Virus record (IMG/VR): IMGVR_UViG_3300030419_002557
Coordinates: 1-64,000 of that record
Reading direction: 5' to 3' (one strand)
Length of the DNA stretch: 64,000 bases
Source of the DNA: a virus
The position numbers were made by a program, and so were the translations under genes. The notes below the pieces were generated by a model. It saw only the letters and a list, made by a program, of their open reading frames with translations. It made no database searches and was not told the origin of the DNA. Positions 48,611-58,057 of the stretch are shown here, piece after piece. Within the stretch, counting starts at the first letter, position 1, and each line of letters starts with the position of its first letter.

Positions 48611-49250
48611 CGTACTGATCGAAATGCCACGAGAAAAACTTCTTACTGTTTTTCCCATCACCTTGTCTGAAGACCAAGATTGCCGAACCCTTCGGTGCGC
48701 TTGATGCTTTCGAGCCATCTTCACGCAAGAACGGGACACGGCCTTTCATCAGACGAATCTGGTCAGCTTGCCAAGCCCAGTTGTGCCACCAAATGGTATC
48801 GGTGCAAGCCATGACGAGCATGACAACCGTTTTCCCTTTGAGTGACTCTTCCCAACCTTTCCTGACCCAATCACCAACGCTTCGACCGTAAGGAGGATTG
48901 ACGAAGATGCTTTGACCTTCCCAGTCTTCTAGAGCGAGAGCATCGGTACGAGAACCATCTTCATGGTCAGGACCGTAATAGCTGTCGAGAAGAGCAGTAT
49001 GTTTTAGGGCAGCAGCATCGAGTTCGAATCCAAACTCACGGTTGAGTCGATCAAACAGAGGCTTTGGCGTTCGCCAAGTGTCATTCTCTGATGAGTGGAT
49101 TGCTTTCCAAGCTGGAGACTTCTCCGCTTTCTTTGGAGCGGCTTTAGCCTTTGGCTTAGCAGGAGCCTTTGCTTTGGCCTTTGCGGGTGCTTTGGCTTTG
49201 GCTTTTGGCTTAGCGGCTGGTTTCTTGGCTGGTTTCTTAGCAGTTGGCAT
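48603..49250 (-). CDS. Dam-type DNA N6-adenine methyltransferase with H1-like tail, 215 aa
   Basis: Residues 1-45 are almost purely Lys/Ala/Pro (AKAKAPAKAKAKAPAKPKAK), resembling eukaryotic-type histone H1 tails and bacterial H1-like proteins. The catalytic domain follows: WRTPKPLFDRLNREFGFELD and the NPPYG motif at 118-122 of phage adenine methyltransferases. It probably methylates adenine in a short target, perhaps to block restriction. The tail likely adds DNA affinity. Confidence 0.88.
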   Translation of the reverse strand: MPTAKKPAKKPAAKPKAKAKAPAKAKAKAPAKPKAKAAPKKAEKSPAWKAIHSSENDTWRTPKPLFDRLNREFGFELDAAALKHTALLDSYYGPDHEDGSRTDALALEDWEGQSIFVNPPYGRSVGDWVRKGWEESLKGKTVVMLVMACTDTIWWHNWAWQADQIRLMKGRVPFLREDGSKASSAPKGSAILVFRQGDGKNSKKFFSWHFDQYDG

Positions 49251-49259
49251 CGTATCTCC

Positions 49260-49676
49260 TTAGAACGGAACTTCTTCGTCCCAATCGTCATCTACATTAA
49301 CAGATTCGGGTGTATACGAAGCTTGTGGCTTCTTGTAGGAGTTGCCTTGAGAATCGCCTTGCTTGGTGTTTTTAGCCAAGAACTGTACTGTAAACGCGAC
49401 AATCATAGTGTTTGAGCGTTCCTGACCGTTCTTGTCAGTGTACTTTTGGGTCTCGATACGCCCTTCAACGAAGACCGTTTGCCCTTTAGTGCAGTATTTG
49501 GCGAGAGCTTCGCCGGTTTTACCGAAAGCAGTGCAGCGATGCCACTCTGTTTTCTTTTCCCCACGCGAAACAGACGTGGTTGCTACGGAAAAGCGACAGT
49601 AAGACGTACCGCTTTTGCCAGTTTGAAGTTCGGGATCGGCACCGAGGTTGCCGAGAAGAAATGCTTTGTTTACCAT
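49260..49676 (-). CDS. ssb: Single-stranded DNA-binding protein, 138 aa
   Basis: OB-fold SSB: NKAFLLGNLGADPELQ, FSVATT, EWHRCTAFGKTGEALAKYC, GQTVFVEGRIETQKY. The acidic tip DEEVPF resembles the bacterial SSB C terminus that recruits host repair and replication proteins. GGAGGT leader. Supports RecT and the replisome. Confidence 0.95.
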   Translation of the reverse strand: MVNKAFLLGNLGADPELQTGKSGTSYCRFSVATTSVSRGEKKTEWHRCTAFGKTGEALAKYCTKGQTVFVEGRIETQKYTDKNGQERSNTMIVAFTVQFLAKNTKQGDSQGNSYKKPQASYTPESVNVDDDWDEEVPF

Positions 49677-49710
49677 TTTGGTTTACCTCCACCGAAAAGC
49701 TATCACATGG

Positions 49711-49747
49711 TGCAAAGTATGCACCCAGCCCGTGACAAATCGTGACA
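49711..49747. promoter_or_regulatory. GTGACA repeat site 4 and a nearby palindrome
   Basis: Plus-strand GTGACA copies at 49732 and 49742 (10-bp period), 20 bases before the terS-like ATG and about 56 bases before the SSB start. Beside them is an imperfect palindrome GGTGCA-5-TGCACC. Lies between divergent SSB and packaging operons. Confidence 0.55.
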
Positions 49748-49766
49748 TTTCCGGTAGTTTGGAGAC

Positions 49767-50321
49767 ATGGAAGATGTAAAAGAGAAGCCTTTGGTTTTCG
49801 ATGGCGAGCCGATGTCTGCATTGTTGAACGGACAGCTTGTGAAATCGGAGCCGAACGAGGTCATTAAGCGAGAGGCTGAGGAACTTGTAGGATTCACGCC
49901 TACAGAACGCATGGAAGTGATGCAAGCTATTGCTATTACATGTGAAGAACAGGGCCTTGGTTACTTGAGAGACTGGATAAAGTCGGCCCGGAGTCATGAT
50001 TTCTTCCGAAAAGAGGCCTTTTCCATGAAGGAATGGAACGAATGGGTTGAAATTAAGGGGTTTAACGGGTGGTTTTACGGTGGATTTCCGCTTCCCAGAA
50101 CGATGTCGAAAGAGGATATTGAGGGCTTAGATGCGCTATTTTGGGACCAAATGCGTACAATGATGCGTGATGGGGACACGAAGGTGATGGATTTGTACGC
50201 GAAGATCACGGGTAAGACCGACCGAGCGCCGGAAGAAGCGGAGACCAACACCGAGATTGTTGAGTGGCTGCAAGTGAATGCTGGTTCGGTGGGTTGGAAG
50301 TCTGTTCGGAAGTTGAAATGA
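49767..50321 (+). CDS. Putative small terminase subunit, 184 aa
   Basis: Immediately precedes the large terminase with an ATGA overlap. Residues about 30-80 include a helical block (EVIKREAEELVGFTPTERME) that could be DNA-binding, then NGWFYGGFPLPRTM. Size and position fit TerS, but no signature motif is seen. Would recognise the packaging site. Confidence 0.6.
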   Translation: MEDVKEKPLVFDGEPMSALLNGQLVKSEPNEVIKREAEELVGFTPTERMEVMQAIAITCEEQGLGYLRDWIKSARSHDFFRKEAFSMKEWNEWVEIKGFNGWFYGGFPLPRTMSKEDIEGLDALFWDQMRTMMRDGDTKVMDLYAKITGKTDRAPEEAETNTEIVEWLQVNAGSVGWKSVRKLK

Positions 50322-51859
50322 AAGGCGTATCCACCGCGATGGTGAATCGCTTGATGGAGTTGGGCAACGACCCTGTCGAGTTTATCAGTCGACTGAAGAT
50401 TATCGACAACAAGGGAATGGAGCGTTTCTTCAACGAGCCGTTCTTAGAGCAGCAGATTGCGTTGTCTGACTTCATGGCTGGTCATCAGACGATTGTTCAC
50501 TGCAAGCCACGTCAGATTGGTGACACGACAGTGGGTTGTGCTTGGAACTTTACCTATGGGTATTGGTCAGCCGACCCTGTACGAACATTGATTGTAGCGA
50601 ACGACCACGATGCGACCGATTCGATTTTCCGAAGGCTGAAGTATTTCCACGACAGTCTTCCGAGTGTGATGAAGAGACCGATGGCGAGGTCGAACCGAAA
50701 GGAGATGGAGTTCTCCGACACGGGTGTGATGTTCCGATGCCTGACTGCTGGTGGTCGAGGGCACGGTCGTTCATTTACCTTTCAGCGGCTGCACGCAGAC
50801 GAGGTAGCCTTCTGGCCGAACGCCGACGACGTGTGGGCCTCAGTGACCTCTACGCTCCATGACGGGCCACACAAAAGTATTTTTGTCACGTCTACACCAA
50901 ACGGACCCGGTAATCTATTTCACAGGAAGGTACTCGATGCACAGAATGATCCAAATGCTTGCTTTCGGTTCTTTCGTTGGGCTGATCATCATGCGTACAG
51001 CCTTGAGCCGCCAAAAGACTGGGAGCCCACACAAGAAGAGTGGGACCTCAAAGAGTTGCACGACCTTAGTATTAACCAACTCTACTGGCGTAATCAGAAG
51101 ATCAGTGGCGCGGACGGTATTGGTGCGGACAGGTTTCGGAAGGAGTACCCCCTTACCGTTGAAGAGGGGTTCATGGAGGTCAGCGGTTCGTGGTTTAACG
51201 TCGCGTACCTGAACGAAGTCATTTGCACCTTACGTCCACCGGACCTTTCTAAGGAACTTCGGATACATAAACAGCCCCAAACAGGAGTTGCATACGCGAT
51301 TGGAGCCGACCCGAGTTGGGGAACAGGTAACGATTACGCTGTTGCACAGGTTTTGAGTGAGGATGGAGAGCTTGTAGCGACGTTTACAACGAACAAAAGA
51401 ACGCCAGAAGACTTCGCAATGCGAGTTGGAGAGCTTTCTTACTACTACAACAAGGCCAGGGTGCTGTGTGAATACAACACAGGTGGTGGTGGACCCGTTG
51501 TAATCCAGAAGATTCGAGAGATGGGCGTGCCATTGTGGTTCGATCCACAGACCGGGGACCACTTTAAGATGACTGGAGGGCGATCCTCAGTGGGTAAGAA
51601 GACCCAAGTTTATAGTCATTTAAGGTATTTAGTCGATGGTGACGGCCTGACCCTGACAGATTTGCCGACCGTTCAGCAGTTAATGCACATCCGAGAAGAA
51701 GACGGAAAGATTGAAGGTCGAGACGGATACCATGACGACTTGGCAGATGCGCTGGCGCTCGCAGCTTGGAATGCGAAGAATCTTCCGCGCCCCGTAAGCT
51801 TAGGAGCCTTTCCCTTTAAACGCAGGAGAAAAGCACTGCCTCATCCGTTCGGAGTGTGA
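50318..51859 (+). CDS. terL: Terminase large subunit, 513 aa
   Basis: Start at the ATG overlapping the upstream stop; the longer frame adds 18 shadow residues. Walker A is a deviant form, CKPRQIGDTT, with Lys63 at the front and Asp69 where Lys is usual. Walker B is LHADEVAFW (D161, E162). The nuclease domain shows D331 (GADPSWG), E385 (CEYNTGG) and D473/D474 (YHDDLADALALA). The protein translocates DNA into the prohead and cuts it. Confidence 0.93.
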   Translation: MKGVSTAMVNRLMELGNDPVEFISRLKIIDNKGMERFFNEPFLEQQIALSDFMAGHQTIVHCKPRQIGDTTVGCAWNFTYGYWSADPVRTLIVANDHDATDSIFRRLKYFHDSLPSVMKRPMARSNRKEMEFSDTGVMFRCLTAGGRGHGRSFTFQRLHADEVAFWPNADDVWASVTSTLHDGPHKSIFVTSTPNGPGNLFHRKVLDAQNDPNACFRFFRWADHHAYSLEPPKDWEPTQEEWDLKELHDLSINQLYWRNQKISGADGIGADRFRKEYPLTVEEGFMEVSGSWFNVAYLNEVICTLRPPDLSKELRIHKQPQTGVAYAIGADPSWGTGNDYAVAQVLSEDGELVATFTTNKRTPEDFAMRVGELSYYYNKARVLCEYNTGGGGPVVIQKIREMGVPLWFDPQTGDHFKMTGGRSSVGKKTQVYSHLRYLVDGDGLTLTDLPTVQQLMHIREEDGKIEGRDGYHDDLADALALAAWNAKNLPRPVSLGAFPFKRRRKALPHPFGV

Positions 51860-51885
51860 TAGCTTCTCTTACATAGGAGTTTCAA

Positions 51886-52584
51886 ATGCCCAACAAACCG
51901 AAAACACCTCGCCCTAGTTTTGCCGTTCCTCTTGATCCTGCCGCAGAAGCTGCCGCAGAAGCCGCGCAGAGTCTGCGTTTTAATCCTGTCCCAGAATCGA
52001 GGCGACAGGATCAACGGAACCAAGAGCGGATGGATAGGGCCCGCCGCAGTGGTGAACAGGCGAGTGCTGGCTTAGCCGTAGCGCCGGTTGGTGGTGCAGG
52101 CCTCAGCCGTTCTCACCGTGCTGAACGGGAAATGTCTAACTTGGAAATGCTCGGAAGGGCCCGCCAAAACGAAAGGGGCCGCCTCAGCCGTTCTCACCGT
52201 GCTGAACGGGAACAGGGCCTACCTCAAACTGCGGCTGAAATAGAGGAGTACAACCGTCAGGTTCGCATATGGAACCAACAAAACCCAAACTCAAAATACA
52301 AGAAGCAAGAACTGTTCGTTCGCACCGCCAGTGATCTAAGTCACTTACCGCCTCTCACGCGGGAAGCTGCCGGGGAAATGGAGGCTGAAAGAGCGGCTGA
52401 AATTGAGAGGTTGCGGAATGCTATTGAAATTGGGAAACAAGGATTGCAGAGGAATCCCAACAATGCCGAACTCCTCCGAAGAGTAAAAGAAGGCGAGATG
52501 CGGCTTCAAGAACTGCAAAGCCAGGGCATGAATCAGACGCTTCAGGAAGCTATGCCCGTTAATCCAGGCCAAACTATTCGATAA
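51886..52584 (+). CDS. Hypothetical virion-region protein with duplicated segment, 232 aa
   Basis: AGGAG leader. Disordered, Arg/Glu/Ala-rich. A 31-base exact repeat (52101-52131 and 52182-52212) encodes LSRSHRAERE twice, 27 codons apart. The C-terminal half is helical (IERLRNAIEIGKQGLQRNPN). Possibly a scaffold or DNA-packaging accessory; not recognised. Confidence 0.65.
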   Translation: MPNKPKTPRPSFAVPLDPAAEAAAEAAQSLRFNPVPESRRQDQRNQERMDRARRSGEQASAGLAVAPVGGAGLSRSHRAEREMSNLEMLGRARQNERGRLSRSHRAEREQGLPQTAAEIEEYNRQVRIWNQQNPNSKYKKQELFVRTASDLSHLPPLTREAAGEMEAERAAEIERLRNAIEIGKQGLQRNPNNAELLRRVKEGEMRLQELQSQGMNQTLQEAMPVNPGQTIR

Positions 52585-52604
52585 CCTTCTGAGGAACAGA
52601 GACC

Positions 52605-54710
52605 ATGCCATTAACCAGCGGCCAAGACCTCTTAACGCAACGTGTACTGAACCTTTTTCGCTTGCATGACGAGCAGGCCGCTGAAGTTCGAAGAATAAAG
52701 CAAGAGATTGCGGAGGGTGGCCCGAATTGGCTTTGGGAAAGTCTTGAGGACGCAGAGGGTGCGCTTCGTGAGATCGAAACAGAGTTTAGCGGGGCAAAAC
52801 GTCTTCTTGAGGAGCGCCGAAATCGCACCTGGAGCGCTCTTGAAGAGAGGTATGCGTCTGCTGTTGCGGAGCCATACATTGAAGGAGAAGTGTTTGAAAG
52901 TGAGATGGACTGGCAATCCAAAGAAGCTGGGGTCAGGCGAGGGGAGGCGGCTGCTGAAGGTAGAGCCGCAAGGTCTGGTCGACAGAGCTTAGACGATCTC
53001 CTTCAAAGCGAGGGTATTCCAAGAGAGGGCTTCTTAGACTTCATGGAAATTCCAGAGAATCGTCGCTCTGGAAAATCAATCCCACAGTTAATCGAGGATT
53101 ACAAAATTGCAGGCGAGCTTCCTGGGTCCGCTGGTATGCCTGCCAGTCGTCCCACGGCGCGTATGCCTGTTGAAGGATTGTCTTCCGACCCAGGCTTGCA
53201 GTCGGGAACATACATCGATGAGTTCGGTGAAACTGTTCGACGACCCACGTCCTCGATTGTTTCTCCAACCTCAGATCAAAAGGCGTTCAGTGCCTTAGAT
53301 CCAGAAGGTGGACTTAACGTCTTCACCCCGACTGACGTTGAGGCAGAGTGGACAGGTAGTCCCCAAATGCTTGCTGACGAAATACTTGATGACGAAGATG
53401 TTCTCGCGCGAGCAATCGCACCGAAAAAAGATTTGCTAGAGGGTGCAACACTTGGAATGGACCCAGAAACTGGGGATTTCCGTCCTATTACACCTTCAGG
53501 TGAGCGCCAGATGATTGTTGGCGGCAGCAATATCCCAGAGCGCCAGATGGTTGTGCCAGGCGGCAATGTACCAGAGAGTTATTGGATTGAAAGCGCCGCA
53601 GACGCACTGAATCTTGAACCTGGGCAAGTTCGACAGGACATCAGGTCTCAGGCAGACTTTTACAAAGGGCTTCTCAGGGAGAACAAAACACCAGCAATCG
53701 CTTTTGATGACCCCATTATGAGAGCAGCATACGAGATTGCGGAAGCAGAAGTTGCTGCTGAACGAAGGACTGCCTCCCCCCGACCGGGGCGCAGCGCACG
53801 AGGCGCTGCAAGTGTCCCTGCTGACTCTGAGTTCGCTCGTATTAATAGGCCCTTTTTGGATGCTGCAAGGACTTCCGGTGGCAGAGCCGCAGCAGAAGCT
53901 GAAGCTAGGCGTCTTTTGGATTTGTTGAAAGACCCAAACATCGAGGCAAGAATTGGCCCAGAGGGATTCAGTCAGCTTAAGACTAAGGCATCGGGGCTTA
54001 GTGCAGCCCTTGATGCGGTGGGCAGCGCAGCGCTTGCAGCCGAGCTTGGGTATTTCGTTGTCCAAGAAGGAGATATTGGTCGCGGCGTGATGGCCCAGGG
54101 GGCCGCAAGCATCGAAGGGACGGGCGCACTATTACAGCTTCCTCAACAAGCCATGGAGCAAATCCCTGGCTACGGAGAAGTCGGTGTCCATCCTGGCGCT
54201 GAGGGTCTCGCTTGGGCGGGCCGAAAAATCAGTAGACTCGCGGAACCGTACCGTCGAATGAAAGACCGCGAGGCCTATTGGGCTTTTGAAGAACGCAATG
54301 TTCCTGAAAGGATGCGAATGAATCCTGCCCTTACTGAAGCTGAAGCGAAAACTTTAGTTAGAAACGAGTGGAACACCCTTCAAGCCGCCCCTCCTGGGGG
54401 CTACCCACAGCAAATCCTAACGGGAACCCAGCAGCGAGCCTTGTTGGACGCAGGCTATGACCCTCTCACTCGGACTTGGGGAAATGTTCCCACGCCCAAC
54501 TGGTTTGGTTTGTCAGCAAATGAGCCGGTTAGTCAGCGAGAGGCCGAGAAGCAGCGCTACATGAACTGGCTTGTCGACCAGGGATACATGAAGTGGGGAA
54601 CTGGTAAGTATGAAGGCGCACTTTTGCAGGACACGAGGGCCCGAGAAGAAGGCAGCTACCCCACCATGAGTGACTGGGAAACAGAACAATCCTTAGCAGG
54701 TGGAATGTAA
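52605..54710 (+). CDS. Large hypothetical virion protein, 701 aa
   Basis: Mostly helical and Glu/Arg-rich N-terminal third, disordered Pro-rich middle with a tandem ERQM-I/V-V block (PERQMVVPGGN), a Gly/Ala-rich hydrophobic-moderate segment near 470-510, and a C-terminal globular region containing AGYDPLTRTWGN. The next protein begins MAGYDPLTGN, a shared phrase. Stop overlaps the next ATG. Probably an internal virion protein. Confidence 0.65.
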   Translation: MPLTSGQDLLTQRVLNLFRLHDEQAAEVRRIKQEIAEGGPNWLWESLEDAEGALREIETEFSGAKRLLEERRNRTWSALEERYASAVAEPYIEGEVFESEMDWQSKEAGVRRGEAAAEGRAARSGRQSLDDLLQSEGIPREGFLDFMEIPENRRSGKSIPQLIEDYKIAGELPGSAGMPASRPTARMPVEGLSSDPGLQSGTYIDEFGETVRRPTSSIVSPTSDQKAFSALDPEGGLNVFTPTDVEAEWTGSPQMLADEILDDEDVLARAIAPKKDLLEGATLGMDPETGDFRPITPSGERQMIVGGSNIPERQMVVPGGNVPESYWIESAADALNLEPGQVRQDIRSQADFYKGLLRENKTPAIAFDDPIMRAAYEIAEAEVAAERRTASPRPGRSARGAASVPADSEFARINRPFLDAARTSGGRAAAEAEARRLLDLLKDPNIEARIGPEGFSQLKTKASGLSAALDAVGSAALAAELGYFVVQEGDIGRGVMAQGAASIEGTGALLQLPQQAMEQIPGYGEVGVHPGAEGLAWAGRKISRLAEPYRRMKDREAYWAFEERNVPERMRMNPALTEAEAKTLVRNEWNTLQAAPPGGYPQQILTGTQQRALLDAGYDPLTRTWGNVPTPNWFGLSANEPVSQREAEKQRYMNWLVDQGYMKWGTGKYEGALLQDTRAREEGSYPTMSDWETEQSLAGGM

Positions 54711-55369
54711 TGGCTGGCTACGATCCACTAACAGGAAATGCACGATGGCCCCTCCCAGGCGAGAGCCTGATGGAGCGTCCTTCAGAGGCGAGCCCCGCTA
54801 AGCCGAAGGCTCCTAAACGCACAGAAGACTGGGGTCTTTTCCACCAGTTTGATGAAGAAGAAAGAGATGACCTTCTTCGACGGATTGGTCAATCTTGGTT
54901 GGGTCCTGAAGAAGAAGCGAGCGCGACAGGAGAGGCTCCTTTTGATTTTGACCAAACGAACGAATACACTCGCCGCATAATGGAGTTGATTGGTAGCTCG
55001 CAGAGCGCCGCAAGAAGAGGCGCAGGAGCCCCTGTCGACCCCTCTGAAGCACATGGTGGCTCTCCGCCGCGAGGGATTGATCATCTTATGAATGAGATCG
55101 ACAACGCCGCAGATCAACACGACTGGCCTGAAGAAGAAAAAGAGAACGCACGAAAAGCCATTGAAGCCTTCATGGACGACGATGAAGACCTTTATTACGA
55201 GGACCTCGCCCTGGCGTGGACTGGTGATTTACCGGGCGGTCATGGAATAGCGTATAAAACCAACGCATCTGGCGAGTTCGAAAACGATGAGGTTGCCGTT
55301 TACTACCCAGAAACAGGGCAAACCGAATACTTCACCAGTTCCGAATGGGCTGACATGATTAGGGGATAA
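54710..55369 (+). CDS. Acidic hypothetical protein, 219 aa
   Basis: One-base overlap with both neighbours. Highly acidic (FMDDDEDLYYEDLALAW) with helical segments; the N terminus shares GYDPLTG with the upstream protein's C terminus. Function unknown. Confidence 0.6.
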   Translation: MAGYDPLTGNARWPLPGESLMERPSEASPAKPKAPKRTEDWGLFHQFDEEERDDLLRRIGQSWLGPEEEASATGEAPFDFDQTNEYTRRIMELIGSSQSAARRGAGAPVDPSEAHGGSPPRGIDHLMNEIDNAADQHDWPEEEKENARKAIEAFMDDDEDLYYEDLALAWTGDLPGGHGIAYKTNASGEFENDEVAVYYPETGQTEYFTSSEWADMIRG

Positions 55370-55767
55370 TGATGGCTGAAGATAAGTTTCATGACGCAAT
55401 GCTAAAGCGTGGTTCAGTTATGAACCGTTTGAAAGATGGTGATTCTTATGCAGAGGCCCCGGACAAACCCGAGCAGAGTCTGGAGCAACACGCCAAAAAG
55501 GCAAACGAGAGTTTTCCAGCCTTCAACAAACAGTACGTTGCAGACCAGAAAGAAAAAATGAGGGTGCTGAAGGCCTCCGTGACACAGGTCCTTGTAGGGA
55601 GCGGTCTGGATGAATTACAATCCAACACTGTAATGGAGGATGTAATGACTAATTATCCAGAACTAGCTCCTCGCATTATGGAGGGTTTGGTAAGCGGTGA
55701 TTTGCGTTATGTCTCAAAAGATGACTATGAGGCAATCAAAGATCGTTTTCCTTTATTGAAAACGTAA
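55369..55767 (+). CDS. Small helical protein, 132 aa
   Basis: The frame begins ATG-ATG overlapping the upstream stop, so either codon may initiate. Lys/Glu-rich helices (KADKFHDAMLKRG-like start, then MRVLKASVTQVLVGSGL). Sits just before the portal. Function unknown. Confidence 0.6.
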   Translation: MMAEDKFHDAMLKRGSVMNRLKDGDSYAEAPDKPEQSLEQHAKKANESFPAFNKQYVADQKEKMRVLKASVTQVLVGSGLDELQSNTVMEDVMTNYPELAPRIMEGLVSGDLRYVSKDDYEAIKDRFPLLKT

Positions 55768-55777
55768 TAGGCAAATC

Positions 55778-58057
55778 ATGGCTGAAAATGACATCCTTAC
55801 TCCCAAAGTCATGCGTGCTCATCTTGATGCACACGACAAGACAACAAGAAACCAGGCGAAGGATTGGCGTCTCTACAAAGAGACCTATCTAACTCGGTTT
55901 TGGGAGACCTATCAGGCAGGAAATGTCCGCACAATGCAGGACCTTCCAAGCCAGATTCAGATTGAAGTTAACCGGCTATACGGAATCATTGAAGCGTATG
56001 TCGCAGCCTTATACCCAAAGGCTGCCCGCGTTGTTGTGGGGCCTGGTCCTACGTTAGGTGGCGATGCAACCAAAGTCGAGATGGTTGCCAACAAGTGGCT
56101 CACTCAAAACAGGACACACCTTCGGGTGCTTAAAGCTATCCGACAGGGTCTGTTGTACCCAGGTTCGGGCATTAAAGTGGGTGTTGATGACGGCCCTGGT
56201 GACGTTTTGGACCGGGTTTGGTTCCGGGTAATCCCATATTGGGAGATGATTCTGGACTCAGATGTCTATGACGAAGACGACTCTAGGTTTATTGGTCACG
56301 TTTACTACCGGCCACTGCGAGAAGTCGAGGATCAATACGGCGTCAGTGGTCTTGTTGGCCAGCCCAGAGAGGATTTTCTGGACGGAAACGCTGGCGCGGT
56401 GACCAGAAATAACCGTCGTGGCTCTAAAAAAGGCAACAAAGGTGGGGAATACGACCCAGATGATGACCTTTTTGTGCGGGTTATGGAGGTCTGTAATCTG
56501 ATTGACACCTATCAATCAGAAGAAGGAGCGATGCGCGGCAAGTTTGAAGTCTTTCTTCTTGATCAGGGAGAAGAATACGAGGAGCCTATTTTTTCAGGGC
56601 CGATGCCGTACTCTACCCGTGCAGGCGATCCCCTTCCTCACATCGTTCCGTTGATTTTTAATCAAGAACCTGAGTTCCCTTTAAGGGGAATTAGCCACGC
56701 ATCTCGATTGTTTCCGCAGATTCAAGAGATAAACGTGTTCCGTTCCTTCCGAGCTAACGCCGCGCGTCGAGATTCTCGACAGTATTTGGCGCTAGATGGT
56801 GTGCTGACAGCCGACCAAATGAGCCTTATTACCGCTGGTGTGGACGGACTTGTGATTCCTGTAGAGGATGCAAGGATGCAGGGTCGTGATTTGAACGGTG
56901 TGGTTGTTCCTATTCAGAACGCGCAAGTATCTCCAAACATCATGAACTATGAAATGCAGGCGGAGGCCGATCTTGAGCGTGCTGCTGGCACAAGCCCCAA
57001 TGCATATGGCGGGGTTACCCAGGCAACGGCAACAGAAGTCATGAATCTTCGCGACTATACGGAGTCAGAGTACGGTCGACACGCGATGATCAAGGACAAC
57101 TGGGTTGCACAGGTGGTTCAGGTATTCCTGCGAGCAATCGTAGCTTCTATGGAAGCGCCGCTTCGAGACTTCGGAATGGAGTACAAGCGCGAAATTGTTG
57201 GCGTTGATGACGTTGAGCAGAAGGAAGACCAGACCGAAGACGCCATCGAGGAAGCCGAGGACCAGATCGAAGAGGTCGAGGAAGAGGTTCAAGAGATTGC
57301 AGAAGAGGCTGCGGAAGAAGCCGAGGAAGGGGAGGCTGTAGTTGTTCAGGCTACCGCTGAGATTGATGTTGAAATGCCTCCCGAGCCTGACGTTATTCGC
57401 ATTAAGTCTGGACCAGACATCATTGAGATTACGGTTGAAGACCTTGAGGGTGATTTCCAGATTGAAGTTGTCGACTCGCGTCGAACCCCGTTTTCGGACC
57501 AGGCTGTTCGTGACGCTGTGCTGCAACTAATGCAGCCACTTCAGCAGCTTTGGAGCCTCGTTCAAAAGGGCGGCCCTGAAGCCGTGCTTGCCAAGGCGCA
57601 AATGGAAGCCTTGGTTGAAAAGTTTGATTTGCCACAAGACATGCACCCTGATGCTTTGGAAGTTGCGCTAGAGGAAATGACAGCGGAACAAGCAAAGAAA
57701 GAAGCAGAGATGGGCGGTCAAGCTCCACCGCAAGGACAACCACCGGGACCGCCGCAAGGACAACCACCGGGACCGCCGCCACCGGGTCCTCCTCCACAAG
57801 GACCGCCTCCCCCACCGCAGGCAGCCCCGCCACAAGGCCCTCCGCCCCCTCCACAGGGCGGGGGGCTACCCCCTGAAGTGGTTCAGCAACTGATGGCTAT
57901 GCCGCCAGCGCAGGCTATTGAGCAGTTGGCTCAGATTTTAGAGCAAGCTGGGGCACCACCAGAAATTTTGCAGCAGCTTGAGCAAGCGCTCCAACTGCCA
58001 GAAAACGAGCAGCGCCAGTTTCTACTGGGGATTCTTGAACAGCTTGGGGGACAGTAA
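55778..58057 (+). CDS. Portal protein, 759 aa
   Basis: Size, position after terminase genes and features fit a phage portal: N-terminal WRLYKETYLTRFWETYQAG, a stretch ESEYGRHAMIKDNWVAQVVQ, then a very acidic coiled segment (EEAEDQIEEVEEEVQEIAEE) and a C-terminal Gln/Gly/Pro repeat zone (PPGPPQGQPPGPPPPGPP). It would form the dodecameric DNA gate. The acidic and Pro-rich additions are longer than in textbook portals. Confidence 0.8.
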   Translation: MAENDILTPKVMRAHLDAHDKTTRNQAKDWRLYKETYLTRFWETYQAGNVRTMQDLPSQIQIEVNRLYGIIEAYVAALYPKAARVVVGPGPTLGGDATKVEMVANKWLTQNRTHLRVLKAIRQGLLYPGSGIKVGVDDGPGDVLDRVWFRVIPYWEMILDSDVYDEDDSRFIGHVYYRPLREVEDQYGVSGLVGQPREDFLDGNAGAVTRNNRRGSKKGNKGGEYDPDDDLFVRVMEVCNLIDTYQSEEGAMRGKFEVFLLDQGEEYEEPIFSGPMPYSTRAGDPLPHIVPLIFNQEPEFPLRGISHASRLFPQIQEINVFRSFRANAARRDSRQYLALDGVLTADQMSLITAGVDGLVIPVEDARMQGRDLNGVVVPIQNAQVSPNIMNYEMQAEADLERAAGTSPNAYGGVTQATATEVMNLRDYTESEYGRHAMIKDNWVAQVVQVFLRAIVASMEAPLRDFGMEYKREIVGVDDVEQKEDQTEDAIEEAEDQIEEVEEEVQEIAEEAAEEAEEGEAVVVQATAEIDVEMPPEPDVIRIKSGPDIIEITVEDLEGDFQIEVVDSRRTPFSDQAVRDAVLQLMQPLQQLWSLVQKGGPEAVLAKAQMEALVEKFDLPQDMHPDALEVALEEMTAEQAKKEAEMGGQAPPQGQPPGPPQGQPPGPPPPGPPPQGPPPPPQAAPPQGPPPPPQGGGLPPEVVQQLMAMPPAQAIEQLAQILEQAGAPPEILQQLEQALQLPENEQRQFLLGILEQLGGQ

